Source: Pseudotamlana agarivorans
Lineage (GTDB): Bacteria > Bacteroidota > Bacteroidia > Flavobacteriales > Flavobacteriaceae
Reading direction: 5' to 3'
Assembly: GCF_001642835.1 (NCBI RefSeq)
Contig: NZ_LXEI01000006.1
Location: 186,001-250,000 of the forward strand
Length of the DNA stretch: 64,000 nt
Positions within the stretch are counted from its first letter, which is position 1. Every line of letters begins with the position of its first letter. The notes under the pieces were generated by a model. That model did not search any database. It was not told where the DNA came from and saw only the letters and a list, made by a program, of their open reading frames with translations. Position numbers and translations under genes: made by a program. Positions 1 through 11,785 of the stretch are shown one piece after another.

Positions 1-366
1 GAACACTTTTTTCAATTCTTTGGTAATGTATGGTTGCATACCATAATTATCATCAATGTGTAAAAAACCACCTGAAAGCAGATAGTTTCTTAAGTTTTCG
101 GCGTCAGCCCCATCAAAAAACACATTACCGTGCCCAGTCATGTGCAAAAACGGGTATTGAAAAATATCTAAACTTCCAGTTTCTACAGTTTGGGGGTTCG
201 GGTTTATTTTAGTGTGAATGTGTTGGTTGCAATACGCAATAAGGTTTGGTAATGCTGTGGGGTTGCCATACCAATCGCCACCACCTTTGTATTTTAAAAC
301 AGCTATATCCTGAGCTAAAAGTCCGAGTGAAAACAATGAAAAACTAATAATAAAAAGAATCCTCAT
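1..366 (-). CDS. DUF4159 family protein, N-terminal part (cut by window edge)
   Basis: The first 122 codons of a gene that runs off the left edge of the window. The ATG is at 366-364. Translation begins with a signal peptide (MRILFIISFSLFSLGLLAQ), so the protein is exported. It continues with a GGGDWYGNP motif and later HMTGHGNVFF and GGFLHIDDNYG, which match the DUF4159 family of Bacteroidota secreted proteins, whose function is not established. The start lies only 6 bases after the rsmE stop on the same strand, so it is likely the last gene of the tsaD-ppiC-rsmE operon. The C-terminal part cannot be judged. Confidence 0.8.
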   Translation of the reverse strand, partial: MRILFIISFSLFSLGLLAQDIAVLKYKGGGDWYGNPTALPNLIAYCNQHIHTKINPNPQTVETGSLDIFQYPFLHMTGHGNVFFDGADAENLRNYLLSGGFLHIDDNYGMQPYITKELKKVF

Positions 367-372
367 GTATAC

Positions 373-1077
373 TTATTCGTTTATAAAAGCCACAGAATGA
401 CAAGCTACTATAGCTGCTGTTTCTGTACGTAATCGTGTTTCTCCCAAAGTTACTGGAATAAATTTGTTTTTAAGGGCCAAGTCAATTTCTTTAGGCGAAA
501 AATCACCTTCAGGACCAATTAAAATAGTAACATCCTTATTGGGTATTAGTTTTTGTTTTAAGGATTTTTTATCGCTTTCCTCGCAGTGTGCAATAAAAAG
601 ATCTCCCGAAAACGAGCCATTTATAAAATCTTTAAAGTGAATAGGGGCGTTTAATGTAGGCATAAAACAGCTTAAAGACTGCTTCATAGCCGATTGTAAA
701 ATGCGTTCAAAGCGGTCGTTTTTAACCACTTTACGTTCACTATGATCGCAAATAATTGGGGTGATGCTTTCTATACCGATTTCGGTGGCCTTTTCTAAAA
801 ACCATTCGTAGCGATCGTTCATTTTCGTAGGCGCTACAGCCAAATGCAAATTAAAATCTCGCTTTTTTTGTTGGGTTTTAGAAATAATATTGGCTGTACA
901 TTTATTAATGTTAGGTATAATAATCTCAGCAATAAACAGGCAACCTTTACCATTAGTGATGTGCAAAGTGTCGCCAGTGGTTTTACGCAACACTTTTACA
1001 ATGTGCTTGCTTTCCGTTTTATCAAAGGATATTTGGGCGGTTTGGTCGTTTATTTCTGGATTATAGAAAAGTTGCAT
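373..1077 (-). CDS. rsmE: 16S rRNA (uracil(1498)-N(3))-methyltransferase RsmE
   Basis: A SPOUT-class methyltransferase that uses S-adenosylmethionine to methylate N3 of U1498 in 16S rRNA within the assembled 30S subunit. At 234 residues it has the usual family length. The C-terminal knot motifs are clear: IGPEGDFSPKEIDLA near residue 190 and LGETRLRTETAA near residue 215, which form the cofactor site. The N-terminal PUA-like part begins MQLFYNPEI, typical of the Bacteroidota version. It starts one base after the stop of the upstream parvulin gene, so the two are very probably co-transcribed and translationally coupled. Nothing unusual is visible. Confidence 0.96.
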   Translation of the reverse strand: MQLFYNPEINDQTAQISFDKTESKHIVKVLRKTTGDTLHITNGKGCLFIAEIIIPNINKCTANIISKTQQKKRDFNLHLAVAPTKMNDRYEWFLEKATEIGIESITPIICDHSERKVVKNDRFERILQSAMKQSLSCFMPTLNAPIHFKDFINGSFSGDLFIAHCEESDKKSLKQKLIPNKDVTILIGPEGDFSPKEIDLALKNKFIPVTLGETRLRTETAAIVACHSVAFINE

Positions 1078-1078
1078 C

Positions 1079-1714
1079 TTACTTTTTTTCAGTAATTTTT
1101 AATACTTGTATTTCTGAAATTTCCTTAGGTTCATGGGTTTTTAAAACCACATAATAGCGATTGGTTTCAGGTAAATCTATGGTAAACAAGTCATTTAAAG
1201 CATAGCTGTTATTCGTTAAGCTATTTTCTAAAGCCGTATCTAGTTTTCCTTTTGTAAACCAACCTGTGTCACCACCTTTTTCGGCACCTGCATCCATCGA
1301 GTAGCGTTTAGCCAGAAAATCAAAGGGTGCGCCATCTTTATAATTAGCCATGATTTGAGCTCTAAGCGCATTCAAATCTGTCATATTATATTTATTGCCA
1401 TCTAAATAAATATAGGATACACGGTTGTAGGTGTTCGTAGTTTTATTAACGACTTTGTAATAGGTTTTCTCAAACTCACGATCTACAACTTCAGTGCTGC
1501 CTACATTTTTCTTAAAAAGGGATTTGGCTAATACCGTTTGGTGTTTCTCTTCGTTAAAAGTAATTAATTTATTTTTAGTTGATTTATTCGATTTTATAAA
1601 GGCATCGGCTTGTTCTGGATTTTCAATGTCTTTCAATTCCTTTTCAACAGAGGGCTGTGCATGTAAGGTAGCTACACTAACAAAAATTAGTGTGGTAAGT
1701 AGTTTTTTAATCAT
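1079..1714 (-). CDS. Exported parvulin-type (PpiC) peptidylprolyl isomerase
   Basis: A 211-residue secreted protein with a signal peptide (MIKKLLTTLIFVSVATLHA, predicted cut before QPS). The C-terminal half carries a parvulin/PpiC rotamase core: ALRAQIMANYKDGAPFDFLA, then YSMDAGAEKGGDTGWFTKG, then a short region containing DLFTIDLPETNRYYVV. It probably assists folding of exported proteins in the periplasm. The N-terminal half (residues 20-105) is not recognised. It lies between tsaD and rsmE on the same strand, one base before rsmE. The active-site region is somewhat divergent, so enzymatic activity is inferred rather than shown. Confidence 0.85.
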   Translation of the reverse strand: MIKKLLTTLIFVSVATLHAQPSVEKELKDIENPEQADAFIKSNKSTKNKLITFNEEKHQTVLAKSLFKKNVGSTEVVDREFEKTYYKVVNKTTNTYNRVSYIYLDGNKYNMTDLNALRAQIMANYKDGAPFDFLAKRYSMDAGAEKGGDTGWFTKGKLDTALENSLTNNSYALNDLFTIDLPETNRYYVVLKTHEPKEISEIQVLKITEKK

Positions 1715-1762
1715 GTAAATGGGTTTTGGGGCAAGGTTAGTATTTCGTTTTGTATATGTATT

Positions 1763-2785
1763 TTAAATTTTTAATCGCGCTGAAGCCACAACATCTTGTT
1801 TAGCAAAATTGCCCTCTAGATATTTTAAATAACCAACAATAGCAATCATAGCACCATTATCGGTAGTGAATTCAAATTTAGGGACGTAGGTGGTCCAACC
1901 AAATTTTTGCTCGCCGTCTTTTAAGGCTTGTCGAATACCAGAATTCGCCGAAACACCACCTCCAATGGCAATGTGCTTAATGCCTGTTTCTTTAGAGGCT
2001 AATTTCAACTTGTCTATTAAAATTCCAATAATGGTGTATTGGATGGAAGCACAAATATCATTAAGGTTTTCTTCAATAAAATTCGGGTTTTCCTTAACTT
2101 CTCGTTGAATAAAATATAGAATGGCTGTTTTTAATCCAGAAAAACTAAAGTTTAATCCGTCTACTTTTGGTTTCGAGAATTTAAAAGCTTTAGGATCTCC
2201 TAATTTTGCACGCTTGTCAATTTCTGGACCCGCCGGATAGCCTAGCCCTAGAATCTTACCACTTTTATCAAAAGCTTCACCAACCGCATCATCAATAGTT
2301 TCACCAATAACGGTCATGTCAAAATAATTTTCAACTTTAACAATTTGAGTGTGCCCTCCAGAAATGGTCATCGCTAAAAACGGAAATGGTGGTTTGTTAA
2401 ATCCTTCTTCATCAATAAAATGCGCTAAAATATGACCTTGCATGTGGTTCACATCAATAAGCGGAATGTTTAAACCATAAGCCAAAGATTTAGCAAAAGA
2501 AGTGCCTACCAATAAACTACCCATCAGTCCAGGGCCTTTTGTGAAAGCAATGGCATGTAACTGTTCTTTAGTAATGTTAGCTTTTTTAAGTGCTTGATGT
2601 ATAACGGGAACTATGTTTTGCTGATGGGCACGAGAGGCCAATTCTGGCACCACGCCACCGTACTCTTCATGTATTTTTTGGCTAGAAACAACATTACTTA
2701 AAATTTTACCGTTAACCAATACAGAAGCCGCCGTATCATCACAAGACGACTCAATTCCTAGTATATATATATTTTCTGAAGACAT
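1763..2785 (-). CDS. tsaD: tRNA N6-adenosine threonylcarbamoyltransferase TsaD
   Basis: TsaD transfers the threonylcarbamoyl group from threonylcarbamoyl-AMP to A37 of tRNAs that read ANN codons, together with TsaB and TsaE, which are not in this window. The protein has 340 residues, the normal length. The ASKHA-fold N-terminus reads ILGIESSCDDTAAS, the metal-binding pair is H114 and H118 in NHMQGHILAH, and the C-terminal nucleotide motif IAIGGGVSANSGIR is present. It starts the minus-strand operon tsaD-ppiC-rsmE-DUF4159 and is divergent from tamB, an arrangement common in Flavobacteriaceae. Confidence 0.98.
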   Translation of the reverse strand: MSSENIYILGIESSCDDTAASVLVNGKILSNVVSSQKIHEEYGGVVPELASRAHQQNIVPVIHQALKKANITKEQLHAIAFTKGPGLMGSLLVGTSFAKSLAYGLNIPLIDVNHMQGHILAHFIDEEGFNKPPFPFLAMTISGGHTQIVKVENYFDMTVIGETIDDAVGEAFDKSGKILGLGYPAGPEIDKRAKLGDPKAFKFSKPKVDGLNFSFSGLKTAILYFIQREVKENPNFIEENLNDICASIQYTIIGILIDKLKLASKETGIKHIAIGGGVSANSGIRQALKDGEQKFGWTTYVPKFEFTTDNGAMIAIVGYLKYLEGNFAKQDVVASARLKI

Positions 2786-3027
2786 TAATTTATATTAGGC
2801 ATAATAATTACTAATTTTACAGCGAATAAGCGTTTTATTCACATGCACAAAACTACTCAATTATTTTTTTATTAAAAACGTTAATAAGTTTATATCTATA
2901 GCTTAATATTTGCTAGGTATTAGGTATATTAAAAGATAAAAGTAGTTTGTTTTTTCATTAGGTTATAATTCGGTTTAAGATTAAGAAATTTCTAAAAATA
3001 TTATCTAAAGTTGCTGGCATTTTATTA

Positions 3028-6000
3028 ATGCTATTTATCATCTTGTTGCTTATTTTATCCATTCCGTTTGTTCAAACGCGCTTGGGTAATTATGCTACGA
3101 ACCGCTTAAATGAAGAGTATAAAACCAACGTGTTTATCAACCGTGTGAGCATGCAACTTAATGGTGATATTGAGCTTAAAAAGATTTATATTCAAGATTA
3201 TAAAAAAGACACTTTAATTAGTGTAGCCGAATTGAATACCTCTGTATTAAGTTTTAGAAATTTATTAAACGGAAATTTGGTATTTGGAGATGTCGATATT
3301 GAGGATTTAGACTTTAATGTGAAAACTTACAAAGGAGAAACCGAAACAAATCTCGATGTTTTTGTACATAAATTTGAAAGTGATAATCCCGAACGCGTTA
3401 AAAGTGATTTCTTAATGTCCTCCAGCGATGTGTCCATCTATAATTCGGTTTTTAGCCTTACCGATGAAAATCGAGAAACATCTAAAATGCTTCATTTTAG
3501 TGATTTAAATATCAATGCCACCAACTTGCTAATTAATGGAAGTGATGTGAGTATGCGGGTAAACACCTTGTCTTTTAAGGACAGTAGAGGCGTAGTGGTT
3601 AAAAATTTAATGACCAATTTTGCCTATACACTTAACGATATGACTTTCGCGAATCTTCAAGTAAAAACAGAGAATTCGGTTTTAAATGGGGATTTGAAAT
3701 TCATATATAAACGTGAAGATTTACAGTTTTTTACCGATAAAGTTAATATCGAGGCTAATTTTAAAGATTCAAACGTGCTTATTGATGAGCTGAATACGTT
3801 TTATAATGAATTCGGACGTGATATTAACGCGGTTTTTGATGTGAAGTTATCAGGTACTTTGAATGATTTACAAATGACTGATTTAAGGTTGTCTACTAGC
3901 GATAGAACTCATGTAAATGGCGATATCCGCTTTCAAAATTTGTTTACCCCAGATAAGGAAAGTTTTTATATGGATGGAACATTTAGAAGCCTGTCTTCGA
4001 CGTACTCCGATTTAAGACGCTTACTTCCTAATATTTTAGGGCGTTCTATACCGTCATCTTTAAGTCGTGTGGGGAAATTCAATATTATAGGTAACACACA
4101 AATTACAACAAAAAAGGTGGTTGCCGATGTTAAAATTAATACCGATATTGGTTTTGTAGACTCTAACTTGGTGATTGATAAAATCAATGATATAGATAAT
4201 GGCTCATATCAAGGGAATATTATTTTAAATGAATTCGATTTCGGTTCCTTTTTAAATAGCCCGAAGGTGGGTAAAGGTTCTCTAAATTTTGATGTAAACG
4301 GTAAAGGTTTTACTGCCGAAAAGGTAGACACCCAAGTAAAAGGAGATGTTTTCCAGTTGGAATACAATAACTATAATTATAAAGCCATTAAAGTTGCCGG
4401 AAATGTGATGAACAATATTTTCGATGGTAATCTTATGGTTAACGATCCTAATCTACAAATGAACTTTTTAGGGCTTATCGATTTTTCCGATCATGTGAAA
4501 AAATATGATTTTGAAGCTGTTGTAGATTATGCCAATTTAAACACCTTAAACTTTATTAAGCGCGATTCTATTTCTATTCTAAAAAGTAAGGTTAATATGA
4601 ATATGAATGCCGGAAGTGTCGATGATGCTTACGGTAAAATCACTTTTAGAAATACCGTTTATCAAAATGAAAACGATACTTACGCTTTCGATAAGTTTGA
4701 TTTAACCTCGAGGTTTGAAGGGAATGAGCGTTACTTGTCTTTTAGTTCCCCAGACATTATTCAAGGGAATTTAAATGGCCATTTTGTCTTAAGGGATCTT
4801 CAAAAATTATTTAAAAATGCCATTGGTTCGGCGTATTCAAACTATACGCGCGATAAGGTTCAAAATAATCAGCATATTGACTTTAATTTTAAGATTTATA
4901 ATAAAATTGTAGAAGTACTTTATCCTGAGGTAAAGTTGGCTAAAAACACGTTTATTCGCGGACATGTAGAGAGTGATGAAAGCAAGTTTAAACTCATGTT
5001 TAAGTCACCAAAAATTAACTACGACGATTATTTTGTTAATAATGTCGAGTTGCAAATTGATAATGGTAATCCGTTATTTGACACCTATATCGAAGCCGAT
5101 AGCTTAAATACCAAATATTACAATTTATCTAAGCTTAATTTGATAAATGTGACCTTGAATGATACGTTGTTTATGCGTGCCGAAATTGTTGGCGGTAAAC
5201 GTAACGATGACACCTATAATCTGAATTTCTACCATACCATCAACGACCTTAACGAGTCAGTTGTCGGTTTTAAAAAGTCTGATTTTACCATTAAAAATCA
5301 CAAATGGCATATCAATGAGGTAAACGATAAATTCCATAAACTTATCTTCGATAAAAAACTGGCGCATTTACAGTTGGACCAATTTAAGGTGAATCACGAC
5401 AACGAGATTATTAACCTTTCTGGATTTATTCAAGATTCAACTCAAAAAGATATCAAGTTAGATTTTGCTCATATCGATCTCGATAAAGTCTTGCCAGAAT
5501 TGGACAGCTTAAAGTTTGAAGGTCGGGTTAATGGTAAACTGGAAATCATTCAAAATAATGGCAACTATGTGCCCTCCTCAGAAATTATAGTGAACAATTT
5601 AAAAATTAATGAGTTTGAATTGGGATCTTTCGAAGCTAATATAAAAGGAAATCAATCCTTAACAAGCTATCTTGTAGATGCATCCATTAAAAACGATCTA
5701 GCCAAATCTTTTCACGCTCAAGGTGCTATAAATGTCGAGAAAAAACAGACATATATCGATGTCGATTTAGATTTTGATAAATTTCGTTTGCATCCTTTAA
5801 ATGCGTTATTACAGGGCGTTTTGTCTGATATTCGTGGTGAAGCCACCGGTATAATTCATGTCGTTGGAAACCTTAACAAGCCCGAAATTAACGGTGATTT
5901 ACTTCTAAATGAAGCAGGTTTAGGTGTACCTTATTTAAATGTGGATTACGCTTTCGCGGAAAACTCCTCAATGAGTTTAAACGAGCAAACGTTTAAGTTT

Positions 6001-7428
6001 AACAATATCGATATTACAGACACAAAATACCAATCTAAAGGAAAACTAAGGGGAACTATAAGCCATACCAACTTCTCAAAATGGAATCTAGGCTTAGATA
6101 TTACAACGGATAATTTATTGGTTTTAGACACTAAAGAAGATGAAGAGTCGCTTTACTACGGAACAGGTTTTTTAGGAGGTCGAGCAAGTATAAAAGGGCC
6201 TACAGAACAATTGGTAATCTCGGTTGAAGGTGAAACAAAAAAAGGGACCGTTTTTAATATTCCTCTAAACGATTCAGAATCTTTTGGTGATAACTCTTAT
6301 ATGCACTTCATTACGAAGGAAGAAAAAATGGCTAAAGAGCAAGGAGTCGAAATTGTATTTAAAGAAATTAAAGGTTTAGAACTCGATTTCGATTTGGATG
6401 TCACCGAAGATGCCGAAGTACAACTCATAATAGATAAAAGCACTGGGCACTCTTTAAAAGGTCGTGGACGAGGTGGTTTATTAGTAGAAATAAATACCAA
6501 CGGAAAATTTAAAATGTGGGGGGACTTTTCAGTGTTTCAAGGGGTTTATAATTTTGCCTATGGTGGCTTGGTTCAAAAGGAATTTATAGTACAACCTGGG
6601 GGTACCATTGCTTGGGAAGGCGATCCTTTAAAAGCTCAAATCGATATGAAAGCAACCTATCGAACACGTGCCAATCCTTCTCCTTTATTAGACACTCCTA
6701 TAAATAGAAGTATTCCTGTAGAGCTCAATATTGCGCTTGTCGGTGATTTGGAACAACCGGAACCCGAATTTAGTTTCGAGTTCCCTAATGTAAGCTCTAC
6801 GGTGAAATCGGAGTTGAATTATAGACTTCAGTCTAATGAAGATAAACAAAATCAAGCCTTATATCTATTGTCTACGGCGTCATTCTCTAGCGGATTAAGT
6901 GATCTTAATTTTTCTGGAACTATTGCCGAAAGACTAAACGGCATTATCAACGGATTGTTTACAGGAAGTGATAGTAAACTCAATATTGGTTTAAATTATG
7001 AATCCGGACAAAACCGACCCGATTATCAATCTGATGATCGTTTTGGTGTAACTCTACAAACTCAAATTAGTGATCGTGTGATTATTAATGGTAAAGTAGG
7101 GGTGCCTGTTGGCGGAAGTGGTGCCACGCAGTCGGTTGTAGCAGGAGATGTTGAGATTGCATTTTTGTTAAACGAAGATGGCAATCTAACCGCTAATGTT
7201 TTTAATCGCGAAAATAGTATTCGAAATTTTGGTGAGAAAATAGGGTATACGCAAGGGGTGGGGATAGCCTATAGTTTAGATTTTGATACCTTTAAAGAAC
7301 TCATTAATGCGATTGTACGAAAATCAGCTCCTCTTGAAATTATCGAAATAAAGGATGAGCAGGTCGAAAATAAAAAAGAGGAAGCGTTGCCAAATTACAT
7401 TTCAATTAAAGGAGAATCAAGTGATTAG
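3028..7428 (+). CDS. tamB: Translocation/assembly module TamB (DUF490) family protein
   Basis: A 1466-residue AsmA/TamB-type protein. Such proteins are anchored in the inner membrane, span the periplasm as a long beta-rich groove and are linked to outer-membrane protein assembly and lipid transport. The N-terminus is one hydrophobic helix (MLFIILLLILSIPFVQ), the middle is repetitive beta sequence, and the C-terminal 350 residues form the conserved TamB domain with GRGRGGLLVEINTNGKFKMW and the YNFAYGGLVQKEF region. The assigned ATG lies inside the membrane helix. The frame is open upstream to 2962 and encodes a basic stretch (RFKIKKFLKILSK), so translation may start upstream at a rare codon such as ATT at 2968. 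No TamA lies nearby in this window. Confidence 0.93.
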   Translation: MLFIILLLILSIPFVQTRLGNYATNRLNEEYKTNVFINRVSMQLNGDIELKKIYIQDYKKDTLISVAELNTSVLSFRNLLNGNLVFGDVDIEDLDFNVKTYKGETETNLDVFVHKFESDNPERVKSDFLMSSSDVSIYNSVFSLTDENRETSKMLHFSDLNINATNLLINGSDVSMRVNTLSFKDSRGVVVKNLMTNFAYTLNDMTFANLQVKTENSVLNGDLKFIYKREDLQFFTDKVNIEANFKDSNVLIDELNTFYNEFGRDINAVFDVKLSGTLNDLQMTDLRLSTSDRTHVNGDIRFQNLFTPDKESFYMDGTFRSLSSTYSDLRRLLPNILGRSIPSSLSRVGKFNIIGNTQITTKKVVADVKINTDIGFVDSNLVIDKINDIDNGSYQGNIILNEFDFGSFLNSPKVGKGSLNFDVNGKGFTAEKVDTQVKGDVFQLEYNNYNYKAIKVAGNVMNNIFDGNLMVNDPNLQMNFLGLIDFSDHVKKYDFEAVVDYANLNTLNFIKRDSISILKSKVNMNMNAGSVDDAYGKITFRNTVYQNENDTYAFDKFDLTSRFEGNERYLSFSSPDIIQGNLNGHFVLRDLQKLFKNAIGSAYSNYTRDKVQNNQHIDFNFKIYNKIVEVLYPEVKLAKNTFIRGHVESDESKFKLMFKSPKINYDDYFVNNVELQIDNGNPLFDTYIEADSLNTKYYNLSKLNLINVTLNDTLFMRAEIVGGKRNDDTYNLNFYHTINDLNESVVGFKKSDFTIKNHKWHINEVNDKFHKLIFDKKLAHLQLDQFKVNHDNEIINLSGFIQDSTQKDIKLDFAHIDLDKVLPELDSLKFEGRVNGKLEIIQNNGNYVPSSEIIVNNLKINEFELGSFEANIKGNQSLTSYLVDASIKNDLAKSFHAQGAINVEKKQTYIDVDLDFDKFRLHPLNALLQGVLSDIRGEATGIIHVVGNLNKPEINGDLLLNEAGLGVPYLNVDYAFAENSSMSLNEQTFKFNNIDITDTKYQSKGKLRGTISHTNFSKWNLGLDITTDNLLVLDTKEDEESLYYGTGFLGGRASIKGPTEQLVISVEGETKKGTVFNIPLNDSESFGDNSYMHFITKEEKMAKEQGVEIVFKEIKGLELDFDLDVTEDAEVQLIIDKSTGHSLKGRGRGGLLVEINTNGKFKMWGDFSVFQGVYNFAYGGLVQKEFIVQPGGTIAWEGDPLKAQIDMKATYRTRANPSPLLDTPINRSIPVELNIALVGDLEQPEPEFSFEFPNVSSTVKSELNYRLQSNEDKQNQALYLLSTASFSSGLSDLNFSGTIAERLNGIINGLFTGSDSKLNIGLNYESGQNRPDYQSDDRFGVTLQTQISDRVIINGKVGVPVGGSGATQSVVAGDVEIAFLLNEDGNLTANVFNRENSIRNFGEKIGYTQGVGIAYSLDFDTFKELINAIVRKSAPLEIIEIKDEQVENKKEEALPNYISIKGESSD
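5949..5962 (+). repeat. CGCTTTCGCGGAAA 14-mer, copy 1
   Basis: One of three exact copies of this GC-rich 14-mer in the window. This copy lies inside tamB and is read there as Tyr-Ala-Phe-Ala-Glu-Asn. All three are on the plus strand although the host genes face both ways. Confidence 0.7.
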
Positions 7429-7573
7429 GGTAGGTTTTTTATGAATAATTTCAATTTCTTTTAATTTCTTATCAACTAAAACGTTGTAGTTTTAATTGTA
7501 GGGTAAAATATGACTTATGTTATAGAAATATGGTTTTTGTTTATTAATTTTACCGTAATAAATAAGAAAATGA

Positions 7574-9582
<2,009 letters not shown>

Positions 9583-9603
9583 TTTATTTAAAATATTAAT
9601 AAT

Positions 9604-9654
9604 AACTCCACAGAGTTATTGTGTATAAAGCACAGTATTCTGTGGAGTTTTTTT
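9604..9654 (+). terminator. Rho-independent terminator after gapA
   Basis: A perfect 11-bp stem: AACTCCACAGA at 9604-9614 pairs with TCTGTGGAGTT at 9639-9649. A run of T follows (9648-9654). It lies 22 bases after the gapA stop and separates the pfkA-gapA unit from the kinase gene that follows. Confidence 0.92.
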
Positions 9655-9666
9655 ATCTCTAAACTT

Positions 9667-10527
9667 ATGATTTTAATTGTTGATAGTGGTTCTACAAAAT
9701 CTGATTGGATTGCCGTAGATAGTAATGGAAACCAATTGTTTGAAAAAATTCGTACTAAAGGACTCAATCCTGCCATACTACCCGAAAAGAAGCTGTTTAA
9801 AATTATTAAAAGCAGTAAAGAGCTAAAAAAGAATAGAGAACGAGTAACGCACATATTTTTCTATGGAGCTGGTTGCGGTACTGAAAACCCGAAACGTTTA
9901 TTAGAAGGTGTGTTACAAGAAATTTTTGTGAATGCCCAAATTGATGTAAATGAAGACACTCTAGCTGCGGTATATTCTACAATAAATACCCCAACCGAAG
10001 CTGCTGTAGTTTGTATCATGGGTACAGGTTCTAATTGTAGTTATTACGACGGAGAAAAACTGCACCAACGAGTGAATTCTTTAGGGTATATTTTAATGGA
10101 TGACGCTTCAGGAAATTACTACGGTAAGCAATTGATTAGAGATTATTACTTTAATCATATGCCTGTTACAGTGAAGCATGCTTTTGATACCAAATTTAAT
10201 TTGGAATCCGATTACATTAAATACAACGTTTACAAGCAACCGAATGCTAATGCTTATTTAGCAAATTTTGCTGAATTTATGTTTTTAAATAAAGATTCAG
10301 AATACATTGTTAATTTAATAAAAGATGGTATTCGCCTCTTTGCTAAAAATATGATCATGCAGTTTAAGGAAGAGCTTAAATATGTTCCTGTACATTTTGC
10401 TGGATCTATAGCCTTTTTTGCACAAAAAGAAATTAAAGAAGTAGCTGAAGAAATGGGCTTTAAGGTTGGGAATTTCCAACGTAGACCTATCGAAGGCTTA
10501 ATACCGTACCATACTAAAGACCTTTAG
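9667..10527 (+). CDS. BadF/BadG/BcrA/BcrD ATPase family, N-acetylglucosamine-kinase-like
   Basis: A 286-residue ASKHA-fold sugar kinase or ATPase. The N-terminus MILIVDSGSTKSDWIAVD is the phosphate-1 motif typical of GlcNAc kinases. A second motif, CIMGTGSNCSYYDG, sits near residue 115, followed by GYILMDDASGNYYGKQLI. The likely role is phosphorylation of GlcNAc or a related amino sugar recovered from cell wall or chitin; the substrate is inferred from family resemblance. An alternative start at 9619 would lie inside the gapA terminator stem, so ATG 9667 is preferred. Its place after pfkA-gapA fits feeding of sugar into central metabolism. Confidence 0.85.
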   Translation: MILIVDSGSTKSDWIAVDSNGNQLFEKIRTKGLNPAILPEKKLFKIIKSSKELKKNRERVTHIFFYGAGCGTENPKRLLEGVLQEIFVNAQIDVNEDTLAAVYSTINTPTEAAVVCIMGTGSNCSYYDGEKLHQRVNSLGYILMDDASGNYYGKQLIRDYYFNHMPVTVKHAFDTKFNLESDYIKYNVYKQPNANAYLANFAEFMFLNKDSEYIVNLIKDGIRLFAKNMIMQFKEELKYVPVHFAGSIAFFAQKEIKEVAEEMGFKVGNFQRRPIEGLIPYHTKDL

Positions 10528-10558
10528 TCGATAGTTTCTACAAACGGGAATTTTTTTT

Positions 10559-11785
10559 ATGTTGAAAAATCATGTGGCGCTTTATATCTCTAACAATGAA
10601 GATAAAAAGCGTATTGTTGAAAGTATACAGACTGGTGAGTTATTTGAAAACTTAGCAGGATTAAAAACGGTGCTTTTTTCTGAGTTGACGCTTGATAAGT
10701 TTATTCAAGAGGAATTGCAACATGATCAATTTGATGTAGAAACCATTCATAAAAATAAATTATCTCAGGCATCTGGAGGAGAAAGAAAAAAAGCGCTTCT
10801 AAAGTACCTCATTTCACAAAATCCAGAACGCCTTATTGTAGATAATGTATTTGATAGTTTAGATAGCGCTTCACAAAAAGCAATAACCTTACAATTAGAG
10901 ACTTTAAGTGATAACACGACAATCATTCAGGTATTAACGCGTAGACATCAGCTATTACCGTTTATTTCAAATCTGTATCAGTTTCATAACAATACATTTA
11001 AAAAAGTTGAGCGCTTAGAAACTCCTGTTTCTTATAAGTTCTTAATAGATAAACTGCCTCAGCCAGAACATGAATTTGGTACTGATTTTAAAAGTCTTGT
11101 TAAATTTAACAAGGTGAACATCCAGTACGGTGAACGCCCTATTGTTCGTAACATTACTTGGGAAATAAAACCTGGGGAGTTTTGGCAACTTATAGGTCCT
11201 AATGGCGCAGGAAAAAGCACTCTAATAACTTTAATAACAGGAGACAATCCTAAAGCCTATGGCCAAGATCTAGTTTTGTTCGGTAGGCAAAAGGGTAGTG
11301 GAGAAAGCGTCTGGGATATTAAAAATAATATTGGTCATTATTCTGCAGAAATCTTACGCGGATTCCGAAGATTAGACTCCGTTGAGAAAATGATGCTCTC
11401 AGGGTTTTATGATTCTATTGGGCTTTATAAATTCCCAACAGATAGGCAAAAGTTTATAGTGCATGATTGGCTTAAAATGTTAGGCTTAATTGAGCTTAGA
11501 AATAAAGATTTTTTGTCTCTGTCTGTAGGTCATCAGCGCTTGATTTTAATAGCACGAGCCATGGTTAAACATCCTCCACTATTAATTTTAGACGAGCCAA
11601 CCAATGGATTAGATGATGCAGATGCTGTAATATTCTCAGAACTCGTTAATAAAATAGCATCAGAAAGTAAAACAGCCATATTATATGTTTCCCATCAAAA
11701 GGAAGCATCACTACTGCGTCCAGATTTTATTTATGAATTAACCCCAAGCGCATCGGGATCTCAAGGAAAAGTGCTACAGGTTTAA
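10559..11785 (+). CDS. ModF-like tandem ABC ATPase with degenerate first domain
   Basis: A soluble 408-residue protein with two ABC ATPase halves and no membrane segment, resembling ModF. The second half is complete: Walker [11 protein letters not shown] near residue 218, signature [15 protein letters not shown], and Walker [13 protein letters not shown]. The first half has a signature-like [13 protein letters not shown] but no Walker A loop, and its Walker B reads [11 protein letters not shown] with Asn where the catalytic Glu should be, so it probably cannot hydrolyse ATP. No permease gene is adjacent. The function is unknown; ModF of other bacteria is linked with molybdate genes, which are absent here. 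Its stop overlaps the guaC stop by 4 bases (convergent). Confidence 0.8.
   Translation: MLKNHVALYISNNEDKKRIVESIQTGELFENLAGLKTVLFSELTLDKFIQEELQHDQFDVETIHKNKLSQASGGERKKALLKYLISQNPERLIVDNVFDSLDSASQKAITLQLETLSDNTTIIQVLTRRHQLLPFISNLYQFHNNTFKKVERLETPVSYKFLIDKLPQPEHEFGTDFKSLVKFNKVNIQYGERPIVRNITWEIKPGEFWQLIGPNGAGKSTLITLITGDNPKAYGQDLVLFGRQKGSGESVWDIKNNIGHYSAEILRGFRRLDSVEKMMLSGFYDSIGLYKFPTDRQKFIVHDWLKMLGLIELRNKDFLSLSVGHQRLILIARAMVKHPPLLILDEPTNGLDDADAVIFSELVNKIASESKTAILYVSHQKEASLLRPDFIYELTPSASGSQGKVLQV

Noticed and set aside
9619-9666. Longer start for the GlcNAc-kinase-like gene
   Set aside because: It would place the start codon inside the gapA terminator, and the conserved family N-terminus begins at 9667.
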